This document shows, one piece after another, positions 1 through 9,954 of a stretch of 64,000 nucleotides of DNA; positions within the stretch are counted from its first letter, which is position 1, and each line of letters starts with the position of its first letter. The stretch spans positions 363,586,639 to 363,650,638 of the forward strand of contig CM046879.1 of assembly GCA_025667525.1 (NCBI GenBank), in the 5' to 3' direction. The notes beneath the pieces are model-generated. The model was not told where the DNA came from. It did not search any database and saw nothing but the letters and a program-made list of their open reading frames with translations. The position numbers and the translations under genes are program-made. This stretch comes from Glebionis coronaria. Lineage: Eukaryota > Streptophyta > Magnoliopsida > Asterales > Asteraceae.

Positions 1-766
1 GTACGATTTATTTTTCTAATTTGTGAGGCACTGTAGCATGCAAAGTTGATATACTGTGCACGTTGCCAAGACTTTTTGGCCTAGAATTGGGTTTGGTCGG
101 TTGGGAGACTTGAGTACCTTTTTGTTGGGCTTACCTGGGAAGTTACAAAGAGTTTATAAGAGGTAACTTCACTGTTAAGAACTTTGGTTAGCAAGGGACA
201 CTTGAGGACAGTTATGTCTATCTTGCTTAAGCAAGTGTGCATGATTGGACAATACTTGCCACTCTATTGTCATTTTCAGTCTAAGAGTTATCTTCACTAG
301 GGTAAACTTCTTTGTTAAGGTCCTTTTTATTTTTAATTATTTTTATTTTTGGACGCTGACATGTTTTCTTTCCAAACGCTGATAAGACCAATTTTAACGC
401 TGACATGGCAAAATTTCAACGCTGACAAGAATATAGCCGTTAGACGCTGATGTTTACTTTTTGACCGTTGAAAAACATTGGGTACTACCTAGTTGTTAGT
501 TTTGATGAAAATATGGGCCGTAATTTTAGCGATTTGGTAACTTTTAATTAATGAATGAGATAAGTTATATATTTTTTTCAAGATTGTCATGATTACTTTT
601 GAATATAACTGCCTCATTTTTCAACCAATATTATGTTTTTAGCTCTCCTATAAATATGACTATTTTCTTTCAAACAGGGTAACTACTATTTCTTGTCTAA
701 CTACAATCTCTCAAACCTTCATATCTCAACTATTTTCATATCACAGTTTCCCTAACATCAATCTTC
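1..766 (+). other. Non-coding spacer upstream of the env-like ORF, with a CGCTGACA motif cluster
   Basis: No frame stays open for a useful length and I recognise no pol sequence. The notable content is five copies of an (A/G)ACGCTGA(C/T)A-like motif between 352 and 452 (starts near 352, 375, 396, 418 and 443). The stretch 640-766 is CT- and AT-rich and resembles a 5' leader just before the ATG at 767. A local promoter for the ORF is possible but not shown. Confidence 0.45.
352..452 (+). repeat. Cluster of five CGCTGACA-type motifs (leader cluster)
   Basis: Motif copies GACGCTGACATG (352), AACGCTGATAAG (375), AACGCTGACATGG (396), AACGCTGACAAG (418) and GACGCTGATG (443), spaced 21-25 bp. The same motif recurs in the coding region and in the LTR of this element. 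Confidence 0.75.
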
Positions 767-1656
767 ATGGCACCAAAGTTTAAACTTGCTCAAGTGGAAT
801 TGGGGTTCACAGGCCAACACAACATGGTGGCTTACTTGGAAGTTGATAATACTTTTCATCCCCAATACACTCAGATGATTACGTATTTGAATGCGTCCCC
901 TTTAAGGTATGAACTTTCACATACTCCACTCGTCCCTATCACACACATTTAGCAGTTTTCGAACACTGTTAGTTCCACAACAGTTAATGGAGTGATTAAA
1001 TTGACTGCTACTGTTCATGGGGCTCCATGGGTGGTTACTGAAGCTTTAGTTCGCCGGGCTATGCATCTTGATGATGCTGATGGTATAACCACCCTTCCCC
1101 TCATAGAGATAGAGTTAGGACTCCAAGGTTTGGGTTATGCTTTGCCCCCAGTTGGCCATTTAAATAAATATACCAAACAACAATTTCCCCCATCTTGGAA
1201 GTTCCTTATACATGTCATCCTACAATGTTTGAGTCCCACATGTTCCTTATTCAATGAAATCAAATGTTCAATCGGTAGTGCCATTGTTTGTATTGCAACT
1301 GGGCAATGATATAATTATTCTAAATTGATTTTTGATGGCATGTGTCACAACAAGGGTAATAAGATGAATCTTGCTTACCCTAGGTTTTTACAAATGGTTT
1401 TTGAGATGCAAGGATACTGCAATAGGGACCATGACCACTTTTATGAGGTCGTTGTTCAAAAGAAACTGTTTTTTGGAATATCAATTCACCACCCTATGGA
1501 GACTTACCACTCACCCCAACCATGCTTGCTGTTATTGAGGCAGCAGCAAACCCTCAACCTCAACCTCAACCTCTACCACAACCACAACCAAAACCTGACC
1601 CACTCCTAGAACAGCCTCCATCACCCCAACACATAGACATCGACCCTCAACCATCA

Positions 1657-1708
1657 GGCGTTGACACTCAACATTTGGGCGCTGACACATCCAACCTAAA
1701 CGTTAACA
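1657..1708 (+). repeat. CGCTGACA-type motifs inside the env-like ORF (first coding cluster)
   Basis: GGCGTTGACA (1657), GGCGCTGACAC (1678) and a degenerate AACGTTAACA (1699), 21 bp apart. All three sit in the same codon phase and encode G-V-D-T, G-A-D-T and N-V-N-T, so the protein shows a seven-residue spaced repeat here. Confidence 0.65.
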
Positions 1709-2399
1709 CCTGTATTACACACACCCAAACACCCCTCACACCTAAACGGACCCTCATTCCACTTCCTATTCTGAACAACCAGATTTTAGGTTGGAAAAAC
1801 ACCAAAGGACTGCTAGAGTGTTCTCCCCTAGTGGTCCTAGCCATGTAGCAGAGAGAACCACCACCACAAGTGTGACTGGTTAAATGGGTGGGGCTGGGAC
1901 TATTGACTCTGGCTTAGTAGCAAGTCCAGGCAGTCCCAACATCATTAAGACCCCATCCATGCCCGATGAACCTCTTTTGGGAGGTCAAATTCCCATCATA
2001 TAGGAGGGCAGATTGGAACCTTACTCACATTTGGAATTGACGGTGGTTTGCATTAGCTTGCAAAAGCAAAATGCGGACCTTGTACAAGTTGTCACAGGTC
2101 AAGGCCTCGAACTCAAGACATTGAGGGAGAGGATAGTGTTTTTGGAGGCTGCCAATGCTAGGAGAAGGCAGGCTAGAGTCCTTTCATCAAGGGAGGATTC
2201 TTACAAAGGGGAGGAGGAAGCACCTACTGAGCCATTCAATTTGAGTGACAAAGGATCACAAGAAGAAGGTGGTTCTATTGGACATGTGGAGATAGCTGAA
2301 GCATTGACCAGTTTGAAGGAGAAACGAGTTCTTGATGTTTCTTCAATCACTCCAAGAAAGCTATCGTTTTTAGAGATGATGGAACAAGCTACAAAGTCA

Positions 2400-2452
2400 G
2401 CCGCTGACGTTCAGATTTTGAGCGCTGACAAGAGCAAAGAAAGTGCTGACAG
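2400..2452 (+). repeat. CGCTGACA-type motifs inside the env-like ORF (second coding cluster)
   Basis: GCCGCTGACG (2400), AGCGCTGACAAG (2421) and AGTGCTGACAGA (2442), again 21 bp apart and in phase, encoding A-A-D, S-A-D-K and S-A-D-R. Same motif and spacing as the 352-452 and 1657-1708 clusters. Confidence 0.7.
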
Positions 2453-3880
2453 ACCTACAGGTATGATTGGTGTATCCCAACCACCAGTTATAATTAGGGA
2501 TGTTACTATATAGGTGCCAACCATGACTTTACCAGCTATTGAAGCAAAAGACAAGGGTAAAGGGATTTTGGAAGAGGTTTAGGTTCCAAAGAATGCAACC
2601 CATGTACATTTTGATTCAGTTTTGGCTGCACAACTACAAGAACAAGATAGGATGGAAACTACCATAGAGAAGGCTAAGGATGGTAGTAATGGTGATGAGA
2701 GATCTAATTCTAGTGTGATGATTTTAAAAGAGCCAGAGAGATTGGAGTATGGGGAGGATGACTTAGCCAAGGAAAGGCTGAGAGAGTTAAAGATGAAAGT
2801 AGACTTTGACATGCCTAAAATGACAGATATGTATTTTGCATGGGAGTATAAGATTGAAGAGAATCCAGATTTGTCTATCACTGGACAGATTTTGGGATTG
2901 GAGATTTTGCTAAGAGTTCAGGAAGACTACAAAGTGATTTTGAAGCACAAGGCTAGCAAGGTGCTTTCTGAGCTCAAGAGGGATAGAAAAGAGCTATACT
3001 TTATGCTGCTTAGGTGTCATCAAGTTGGATGGACCTATGAAAGGTTAAGGAAGCTATCCTTTGAAGAATTGTAGTTTCATGCTTATCCAATTTGGGAAAG
3101 AGTTTGTGAGGAGAATACAATAAGGCTTCTCTCAGATGAAAGCAGAGAAGAGGTTTAGGAGAATATACAGATCAATAGGTCTTCTATTTTGCCAAGGCCA
3201 GTGAAGAAGGGAATTCCCATTGAATTTCTAGTCCTTGATAGATTGAACCCTAGTGAAGCAGTGATCAGACAGAGTATAAGGATTTCACCATTGGAGGCTT
3301 TAGATGTTGCAGAGGTATTACCCTTGGATTTCAGAAACCCAATAGTTAATTATGAAGAAGATGCAAGTGGGTTTTGGATGATCACCAGATATGGCAAGAA
3401 GGTACATACTTTTACTTCCTTGATCTCATTATTTGCCAGAATGGAGAGAGAAGACTTCGTAGATCTGTGAAGTTTGATGAAGACCAAGTATGAGGCTGAA
3501 GCACCTACTTCAGCCAATGGAATAAAGATCTGGACAACATTCAAAAGAATGATTACACCAGATGAAGCAGATCCAATATGGTTGGATATTGATGATATCA
3601 ATGGGTTACAATGGCGTCTACATTCAGCTGCTGGTGTTTAACATCTGAGGACTACAAAGTATTCAGAGTATCTTCTGTTTGATGCTCAATATCCTATGTC
3701 TAAGGATGTTTTGAAGAAGATGGTGTATATACAGCTAGAGGTGGATTATACTAGTGATGTTAGCAAGGATTTATTTAGATTTATTTATTTTCTAATTAAA
3801 AAGTAATTTGTATTTGTAAGAATCCTCCTTGTACTTAGTTTTTATTCATAAACTTGATTACTAGAGTAGATATCAAGTTT

Positions 3881-3890
3881 ATGGGAGGAT
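3881..3890 (+). other. Polypurine tract of the copia-like element
   Basis: ATGGGAGGAT lies directly before the TGTTGGGAAT start of the LTR, where the plus-strand primer for reverse transcription is expected. It is short and contains T, so it is a weak PPT, called mainly on position. Confidence 0.5.
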
Positions 3891-3920
3891 TGTTGGGAAT
3901 AAAATGAGCTAAGTCACTCA

Positions 3921-4031
3921 GACGTTGACAAGAGGAAATTGGACGCTGACAAGAGGAAATGAAGCGCTGATACATCAAGCACTGACAAGAAATATTCAAG
4001 CGCTAACAAGAAGAAGTCCAACCACTGATAG
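3921..4031 (+). repeat. CGCTGACAAG motif array in the U3 of the copia-like LTR
   Basis: Copies GACGTTGACAAG (3921), GACGCTGACAAG (3942), AGCGCTGATACA (3963), AGCACTGACAAG (3978), AGCGCTAACAAG (3999) and CCACTGATAG (4022); spacing is 15-23 bp, three times exactly 21. It lies about 120-230 bp upstream of the TATA candidate, a place where U3 enhancer repeats are expected. Confidence 0.75.
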
Positions 4032-4149
4032 GAATACTTAGTCAACACGTATAATATTTGAAGTAAAGATATGCTCAATATTGTATTTTCTATATTTATC
4101 TTTACATAGAATAGTTGATAGGTTATCCTTTGTACACGACTCCTTATGT

Positions 4150-4157
4150 TATAAAAG
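4150..4157 (+). promoter_or_regulatory. TATA box candidate in copia-like LTR
   Basis: TATAAAAG followed by GGAGGTCG and a TTTAGTTTG-rich stretch. Position about 260 bp into a 502-bp LTR fits a U3/R boundary near 4180. No transcript data, so this is a motif-level call. Confidence 0.45.
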
Positions 4158-4392
4158 GAGGTCGTAGGGTTTTTAGTTTGATATACATTATTTAGTTTTC
4201 ACAACTTTCATTGTAAGCAAGTTCGATTATTAATCTAAAGTGAAAGTTTGCTTTAGCTGTTTGCTTATTCTTTATTCTAAGTTTTAATTCCGCATAACAC
4301 TTGGATTGTTCATAACAACAAAGTTTCTCTACGTATTACTCTTGATTTATCTCGATAATACAAAGCCAATCGATCTAAGTTTGGGATCAACA

Positions 4393-6602
4393 ATATCATG
4401 TTTACTGATTTAGTTCTGAAAACTTAGCTTATGAAAATCTATATTTGTTTAATATACCAAAAGCCAATATAGGTCATGAGGTCAACAACGTGCATGAATA
4501 CTTGGAGGGGTGACCTCGTCATGCAATTAGAGGGGATGCCTCTAATTAATAAGGTTTGGGTAGGAGGGATCAGCTCCTTGTGAAGGATGCAAGGCACACA
4601 CCACATTCACCATGAAATACTAACTGACACTGTAACTAGGATGCACCCATATGCCCCTCATGATAATAAATAATAATAAAGGCCAAATAAACTGACAGGG
4701 ATGCCACGAGCTATCACTCCGCCGTGGTGAAGTCATAACACTGGTGCCTCCAGTCTTATGGTTATGGTACCTCCATAACTAGGTGAAACTAGCATGCATG
4801 TATATGGCTAAGGTAACTAATAAAACATAAGCATTTAAATTTGTAACTACTGGGAAAACAGTTGGCTGCATATGGGAAATCCTAATAAAGGAAGAGATTG
4901 TCCTTACTGAAGGACGTGAAATCCGTACCTTGTGTCCAGTAGAAGCTAACAGAAACGCTGAAGAACCTACTCCACCTTGACGGATAATACTACATAAGAA
5001 TAGGGACGTGTATGAGTCGTCTGAGATACATGTATTTTACTGGTTATGTGTGTTCTTAGCTTATTATTCATGTTCTGTCATGTATTTTAGTTATTCTTGT
5101 ATTTTAGTTATTCTTGTATTCTATTGTTTATTATGCATTTATTAAGGTATTATAATAATTATATTGTAATACTAAGTAACTTTCTAAAAATAGTAGCTTT
5201 CCTAAAATAGTAAGTTTCTTAAAATAGAAAGTTTCCAAAAATAGTAAGTTTCCATAATTAGAAATAAGCTGGATTAAAATATAAAGTAATGTTTATTAGT
5301 AAAAATACAAGTCATGGATTTAAGTATTATAGCTTATTAAAAAATAACTTGGTTAATTTAATAAACTATAGGTTATAAGAATTTAATTAAAATACATGTT
5401 TAATTAAATTAAGCTAAGTAAATACTTAGGTTAGTCATGAAATATTAAATTTTAGTATTATAACCTAAGTCATGTATTTAATTAAAATAAATGGTCATAA
5501 AAGAATTTAATTAAACTCTTAAACTGCTTTTAAAAATTCCCAAGCCCGAACACGTGTTTAAAAATTATCCCGAACCCGAAAATGCCTAGCCGACACCACA
5601 TAGCCGGCGGCTTGTGGTATCAGCCGGCGGCTGAACATCAAATGTAGCCCCACCAGTGGCTAGACCGGTTGCCACTGGTAGCCCATCGTTCCCACTGCCA
5701 ATCCCAGCTAGCCACTACCGAGCCCGGTTCACCCCGGCTTAGGCCGGTTCCCACTGTTCTTGTTAACCCGAGCCACACTGAAACCCTTGTGGTCTCGGTT
5801 AGCCCACTATCAAACCAAAACCAAACAAACCATACCCCGACTCCACGTCGGGGTCCCTTGTCGTGCAATCGACCCACAACCAAACCAAGCCGAGACCCTT
5901 GTGGTATCGGTGGTGGTGCAAACGCCATGCCGAGAGCCTTATGGGTCTCTGTTTGTGTCTTGGTCGAGCAACACAAACACCAAAACCCCTTTAATCATGT
6001 TTCTTGTTTAATCCTAACATGTTTTATGATTTGTTTTAAAGGTTTACCACATGAAACCATAAAAAGAATAAAAAGAATTAAAAAGAAAAGGGTTTAACAA
6101 TTACCGAATGCGTGGAATAAAAAGGTTTATGATACAAACACGTACACAAAAAATCAAAGATCAAAATTGACCCGAACACCCCTTTTGGTGATCTACAGCC
6201 GGCGGCAAGAAGGAAGGAGAGGCAAGGGTTTCTTGATTTTTTTTGTAAACCTAAATTATGATAAAAATATCCTGTGTTTTACTTGTTATGGGATTAGTAA
6301 TGGGTCATGGGCCAAAGGCCCATATTTTCCTCCTCTTGCTCTCTAGCCGCGGCACCCTTAAGGCCCACAAGCAAAACCGAAGCCTTTTTATGTTAACGAA
6401 AAATATACGTGTACGTTCGTGTTTTAATTATCTAGAATTAATATATCGTGAACACGTCACATTTATAATATACGTAAATACATGTTATTTATTATCTTGA
6501 CACGTGTAATATATTATAAATGGAAAGTTTTAAATTTTATCGTATTTTTGTGTATTCACTGTTCATGTTTACTGTTCATGGTATTTTAATGCGGGTTTTA
6601 CA
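4393..6602 (-). repeat. Partial LTR of Tekay-like element B, minus strand
   Basis: Read on the minus strand it starts TGTAAAACCCGCAT at 6602 and follows, with divergence, the plus-strand LTR at 50632-52751. Shared blocks include CCATGAACA near the start, AAACTTTCCATTTAT, CACGTGTCAAGA, a GC-rich hairpin zone, an AAACTTTCTATTTTT-type repeat zone and CAGCCAACTGTTTTCCC (minus strand, near 4855-4870). The copia-like LTR cuts it off at 4393, so its U5 end is not seen. It ends exactly at the LTR terminus against the RT of element A, consistent with insertion of a related element in opposite orientation. Confidence 0.75.
5575..5960 (-). repeat. GC-rich hairpin cluster in LTR B
   Basis: A GC-rich island in an AT-rich LTR, containing several short inverted repeats. 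CCCCGAC/GTCGGGG with loop TCCAC is at 5835-5853, CCGAGACC/GGTATCGG with loop CTTGT at 5890-5910, CCGAGAGCC/GGGTCTCTG with loop TTAT at 5930-5951, CTGAAACC/GGTCTCGG at 5778-5797 and CCGGC..GCCGG at 5734-5747. Two AGCCGGCGGC blocks lie near 5600-5632 and a third near 6190. LTR A holds a comparable cluster at 51415-51600. Open frames here reflect low stop density in GC-rich DNA. Confidence 0.65.
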
Positions 6603-7228
6603 ACGACATCGCCAAGACTGCATTCCGTACACGTTATGGACACTACGAGTTCGTAGTCATGCCATTTGGCCTTACCAATGCTCCAGCAGTTTTCATGGAC
6701 TTGATGAACCGTATCTTCCATGAGTTTCTGGACAAGTTTATCATTGTCTTCATTGACGATATTCTGATTTTCTCTAAGTCAAAGGAAGAACATGAAGACC
6801 ATATTCGTACAATATTACAGATACTTCACCAGAAGCAGCTGTATGCCAAGTTCTCCAAATTTGATTTCTGGTTAAGCAAGGTGGCGTTTCTAGGGCACAT
6901 AGTATCCGCAAAGGGGAATAACCATGGATCCTGCGAAGGTTGAGGCTATTACCAATTGGCCAAGACCGACGTCAACAACTGAAGTTCGTAGGTTTCTAGG
7001 CTTAGTTGGGTACTACCGTAGGTTTGTAGAGAACTTTTCCCGATTAGCACTGCCATTGACCAAACTGATGCAGAAAGGGGAGAAATTCATCTGGACTGAA
7101 GAAAGAGAGAAGAGCTTTGAAGACCTAAAGCGGAGGTTGTTATCTGCACCTATTCTTACTCTCCCATCTGGTATAGGTGGATTTCAGATCTATAGTGATG
7201 CTTTAGGGAAGGGCCTTGCCTGTGTTCT
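6603..7228 (+). pseudogene. Tekay/Del element A pol, RT and start of RNase H (left fragment)
   Basis: Starts mid reverse transcriptase directly after LTR B. Visible motifs are [17 protein letters not shown], the catalytic box as [11 protein letters not shown], the FLGHIVS segment, and the connection domain [24 protein letters not shown] one-base frame change near 6910 splits the protein (KGNN versus the expected KGI.MDP). It stops at [15 protein letters not shown], which contains the first RNase H Asp, where Athila-1 is inserted. The reading resumes at 48713 with [15 protein letters not shown], so both parts belong to one gene. Confidence 0.9.
7224..7228. repeat. Target-site duplication GTTCT (left copy) of Athila-1
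   Basis: GTTCT precedes TGATGTAGAG at 7229 and is repeated at 48708-48712 just after ...AGTCTCATCA. Joining the flanks restores the RNase H reading of element A. Confidence 0.93.
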
Positions 7229-9426
7229 TGATGTAGAGTTTTAGGAAAAGAGAGCAAAATAGGGAAAGTATTAAGTGTCGGTTTAGGAAAACCAAGCACT
7301 AATGACCAATGTGGTTCAAAGTTCGTTTCCCAAGGAGGCTAGTGCGTTGTGTTAAGAGATGATTAATGATGTGATTATGATTATGAGAAATGAATATAGA
7401 AATGAGGTGAGAAGAGAATGGTGGTTACGATGACGAATTTAAACTAAGACGATATGTCGTACACGTAAAACCGTAAAAAGTGACAAAATTAAAAATTTAT
7501 CCTAAAAATTACTAAAAAATTGCAATTAATCCTAAATAATGTAATTAGAGTTTACAAAAAATCAAAAATCACCCAAACCTTTATTTAATTAAATAATAGT
7601 TTTTTAATGCTAATTAATGCCAAAAAAATCAATTTAATTATCTAAAAGCCCTAATTGATATTTTTCAATTGTAAGCCTCTAAAATGACCTAACTTAATTT
7701 AAAACTATTTTTGAAAATTTTGAAACTAATAAAAACTATTTAAAAATAATTAAAAACTATTTAAACTTAAAATAAATATAGAAATTAATCTAAGGATAAA
7801 AAAAATATTCAAAAAATGGTAAAATTCCTAACTTAATGTATTTAACCAAAGAAAAATATAAAAAGTTGAAAAATCTAAATTTTTATTTTTAATAATAAAA
7901 TAATAATAAAATAATATTAAAAATACAAAATTTATAAAAAAGTCTAAAAAGTTGCAAACTAGCTTATTTTAACCTAATAAACATAGAAATGAAGTTACAA
8001 TTACAAAAATACCCCTAAAGGGCCTTCAAATGGGCCAAAGTCCAAAACAGACCCTTATTGGGCCAAAATAAGCCCAATAAGAAAAATGTTTATAATAATG
8101 GCCCAAAAGCTCGTATCTGACTCAAATTTTGATTTTAAACACAAAACTATGAAGGCCCAAAAGATGAAAATGAGTATAATATAGCTTATTTCAAAGCAGC
8201 TTATTCTTATTGGGCTTTTTGGCCCATTAAGCTATAAGCTGATGCCATAAGCTAAAATTAAACACACAAGCTTCTTTTGACTTAAGTAAGCTATTTACAA
8301 AAAGAAATTTGAAAAAAGACCAAGAAATAAGCCTGAAAAAGCAATAAGTTATCTTCACAAAACGACAAAATAGTCGTTTTCGAGTTCTAGGCTAATTCAA
8401 GAGCTGATTCAAGTTTCTAAAGCGTTTAAATGACTTAACTAAGCTTAATCAACAAAAAGTTTTCTAACAAGTTCACTCAATAAGCTGAAATAAGCAAATA
8501 AGCACTTAATTAAAAGTCAACTTTAAGAGTTTTCCAGCAAAAAGTCAAAGTCAAAGTCTTATAAGCTCCAGTTCAAACAAATGGGTCAAATGAGGAAGAT
8601 TGATCACAAAAAGTAAGTTGTTGCAGGTCTGGATAAGCCAATATGGCTTATATATAAGCTAACTGAAAATTAACACTAGCAGGGGCTAGTTTTGGTGTCT
8701 GAGCAGTGGGAAAAGTTTCCACTGCTTGCCTTAATTGACTTTTTGTCTTATAAGACTTTTTTGTGGATTCAAGTTTCACAAAGGCACCCAAATGATCAGT
8801 TAATCATAAAGAGTCAATAACAACAAAAAAATCACAATCTCAAACAGCCAATTAGTACAGTTAATTCATTTAAGCACCACACATGCACCATACTTGAACA
8901 TAAGCAGTTATGAACTTATAAGCTGTTTTAGCAAATTTCAGCCAACCAAATTGCACCAAAAGCATATACAAGCTATAATAAACTCAAATGAACAAGTTTA
9001 AACAGGTTTCATGCAATGATTCAAAGCCTAAATCAAGATTCAAGCACAATAAGGTTACTGATGAACACTAACACAAGCAGATATTTACTTTGCTGATGTA
9101 CTTGACCAACAAGCCAAATTCAAACACTCAATCTTCAAACCAGGTTATATTAACAATGATTTAACAACTTTTAGCCCTAAGTATGCGTATAATCTATGTA
9201 TTTTCAAAATCTTAAGTCAAAATCAGTCAAATCCAATCAGATATAGCACAATGTTTGATTCAAAGATTTAAACCCAATAACTTGCAGCAAATAGCACCCA
9301 ACCAAGTAGATAACAGATACAAAGCACAAACAACACTTTTCAACAACACAATAACAACTTATGATCTTAAACAGATAATCCTAAACACCCCTTATCTTTT
9401 TCAAATCAATTTAAAACAAGTATAAG
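7229..9426 (-). repeat. Athila-1 3' LTR, segment 1 (U5 side)
   Basis: Matches 44489-46690 of the other LTR throughout. No coding content. It holds an AT-rich low-complexity zone (7470-7960), several GGGCC/AAGCCCAATAAG blocks (8020-8230) and many short ATAAGCT units (8160-8560). Interrupted at 9427 by element C1. Confidence 0.9.
9422..9426. repeat. Target-site duplication ATAAG (left copy) of C1
   Basis: ATAAG before TGTGACAATCC; the second copy is at 21847-21851. The undisturbed site GTATAAGTGTATTTCAA exists in the sister Athila LTR near 46690. Confidence 0.95.
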
Positions 9427-9914
9427 TGTGACAATCCGTCAATTTACAGTTGATATTTTATTCTCAATATTATTTAAAAACAATTTACAATATGAACTCA
9501 CATATTTTTGGGAAGAAATTTGGATTTACGTCTTGAAGTAGCATCGACTACGTTTAAACCGGAGGATTCAACGTTACGTGCTTACGTTTACGTACACCAT
9601 CTTTGGTGACAGTCCGACATTTTAGAAAATAAATTTGTCCATGAATATTATTTTGGAGTTTTAAATTTGTGTTGGTTCATAAACTCACAAATTTACGAGA
9701 AGAGATTAGGACTTACGATTTTATTTTAACGTCCTTTACGACTAAACCGGAAACCTTAGGATTACGTATTTACGTTTTCGAACTCCGTTTTTGATGAAAC
9801 AATTTTTATTGGATTCGTTTTGTGACGTTGATTCATAATTTATAAAAACGTTTTTCGTAAAACGACCCAAGGGCACGCAAATCGAGGAAACTAGAATCGA
9901 GGAATACCCGTAAA

Positions 9915-9954
9915 CTAGTGAGATGGGACAAAATACATTGTCCCACCCCACTAG
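9915..9954 (+). repeat. Nested hairpin in C1 LTR
   Basis: Inner arms TGGGACAA (9924-9931) and TTGTCCCA (9938-9945) with a 6-nt loop; outer arms CTAGTG (9915-9920) and CACTAG (9949-9954). The same structure is in the 3' LTR from about 18844. C2 LTRs have a diverged, much weaker version at the equivalent place (near 23300 and 32140). Confidence 0.7.

Larger units (their letters stand above)
767..3806 (+). pseudogene. Env-like / 3' ORF of copia-type element, broken
   Basis: One degraded ORF read through at least two frame changes (near 1500 and between about 1850 and 2010) and several in-frame stops (e.g. after 952, 1309, 2513, 3074, 3470 and near 3640). The N-terminus (KFKLAQVELGFTGQHNM...) and segments such as LIFDGMCHN and YPRFLQMVFEMQG match from memory a protein family common in Asteraceae annotations, often listed as hypothetical. 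Order: N-terminal globular part (767-1500), Pro/Gln-rich linker (1522-1700, repeated PQPQPQ), heptad-rich helical stretch (about 2030-2180, EL.LKTLRERIVFLEA), charged KGKGI/AAQLQEQ region (2550-2700), and a C-terminal part with WRLHSAAGV and a hydrophobic RFIYFLIKK end. No clear signal peptide, so 'env-like' describes position, not proven function. Confidence 0.7.
1..4392 (+). mobile_element. 3' part of a Ty1/copia-like LTR retrotransposon with an env-like 3' ORF
   Basis: Contains a broken long ORF (767-3806), a purine-rich tract (3881-3890) and a TG...CA LTR (3891-4392) whose ends TGTTG...CAACA are typical of Ty1/copia. The 5' LTR, gag and pol would lie left of the window, so class rests on LTR ends and on the ORF lying directly before the 3' LTR, the place of the env-like ORF in SIRE-type copia elements. 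Its right edge abuts sequence that reads as an inverted Tekay LTR (B), so it appears to have inserted into B. TSD cannot be tested because the left end is missing. Confidence 0.7.
3891..4392 (+). repeat. 3' LTR of the copia-like element (502 bp)
   Basis: Begins TGTTGGGAAT, ends GGGATCAACA, with the short inverted ends TGTTG/CAACA. A TATA box candidate (TATAAAAG, 4150-4157) lies at offset 260 and AATAAA occurs near the start (about 3899). A cluster of motif copies (3921-4031) fills the U3 part. The partner LTR is outside the window, so length is inferred from the ends only. Confidence 0.7.

Noticed and set aside
5638..6097. Overlapping frames of 83-142 codons in LTR B, and 94-114 codons at 51357-51772 in LTR A
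   Set aside because: Open on several frames of both strands because of GC-rich hairpin DNA with few stops. The proteins from A and B do not resemble each other.
4393..6602. Self-integration (autointegration) as the cause of the inverted LTR
   Set aside because: LTR A and LTR B are too diverged for the two ends of one cDNA; an opposite-strand insertion of a relative is simpler. Left-flank sequence would decide.
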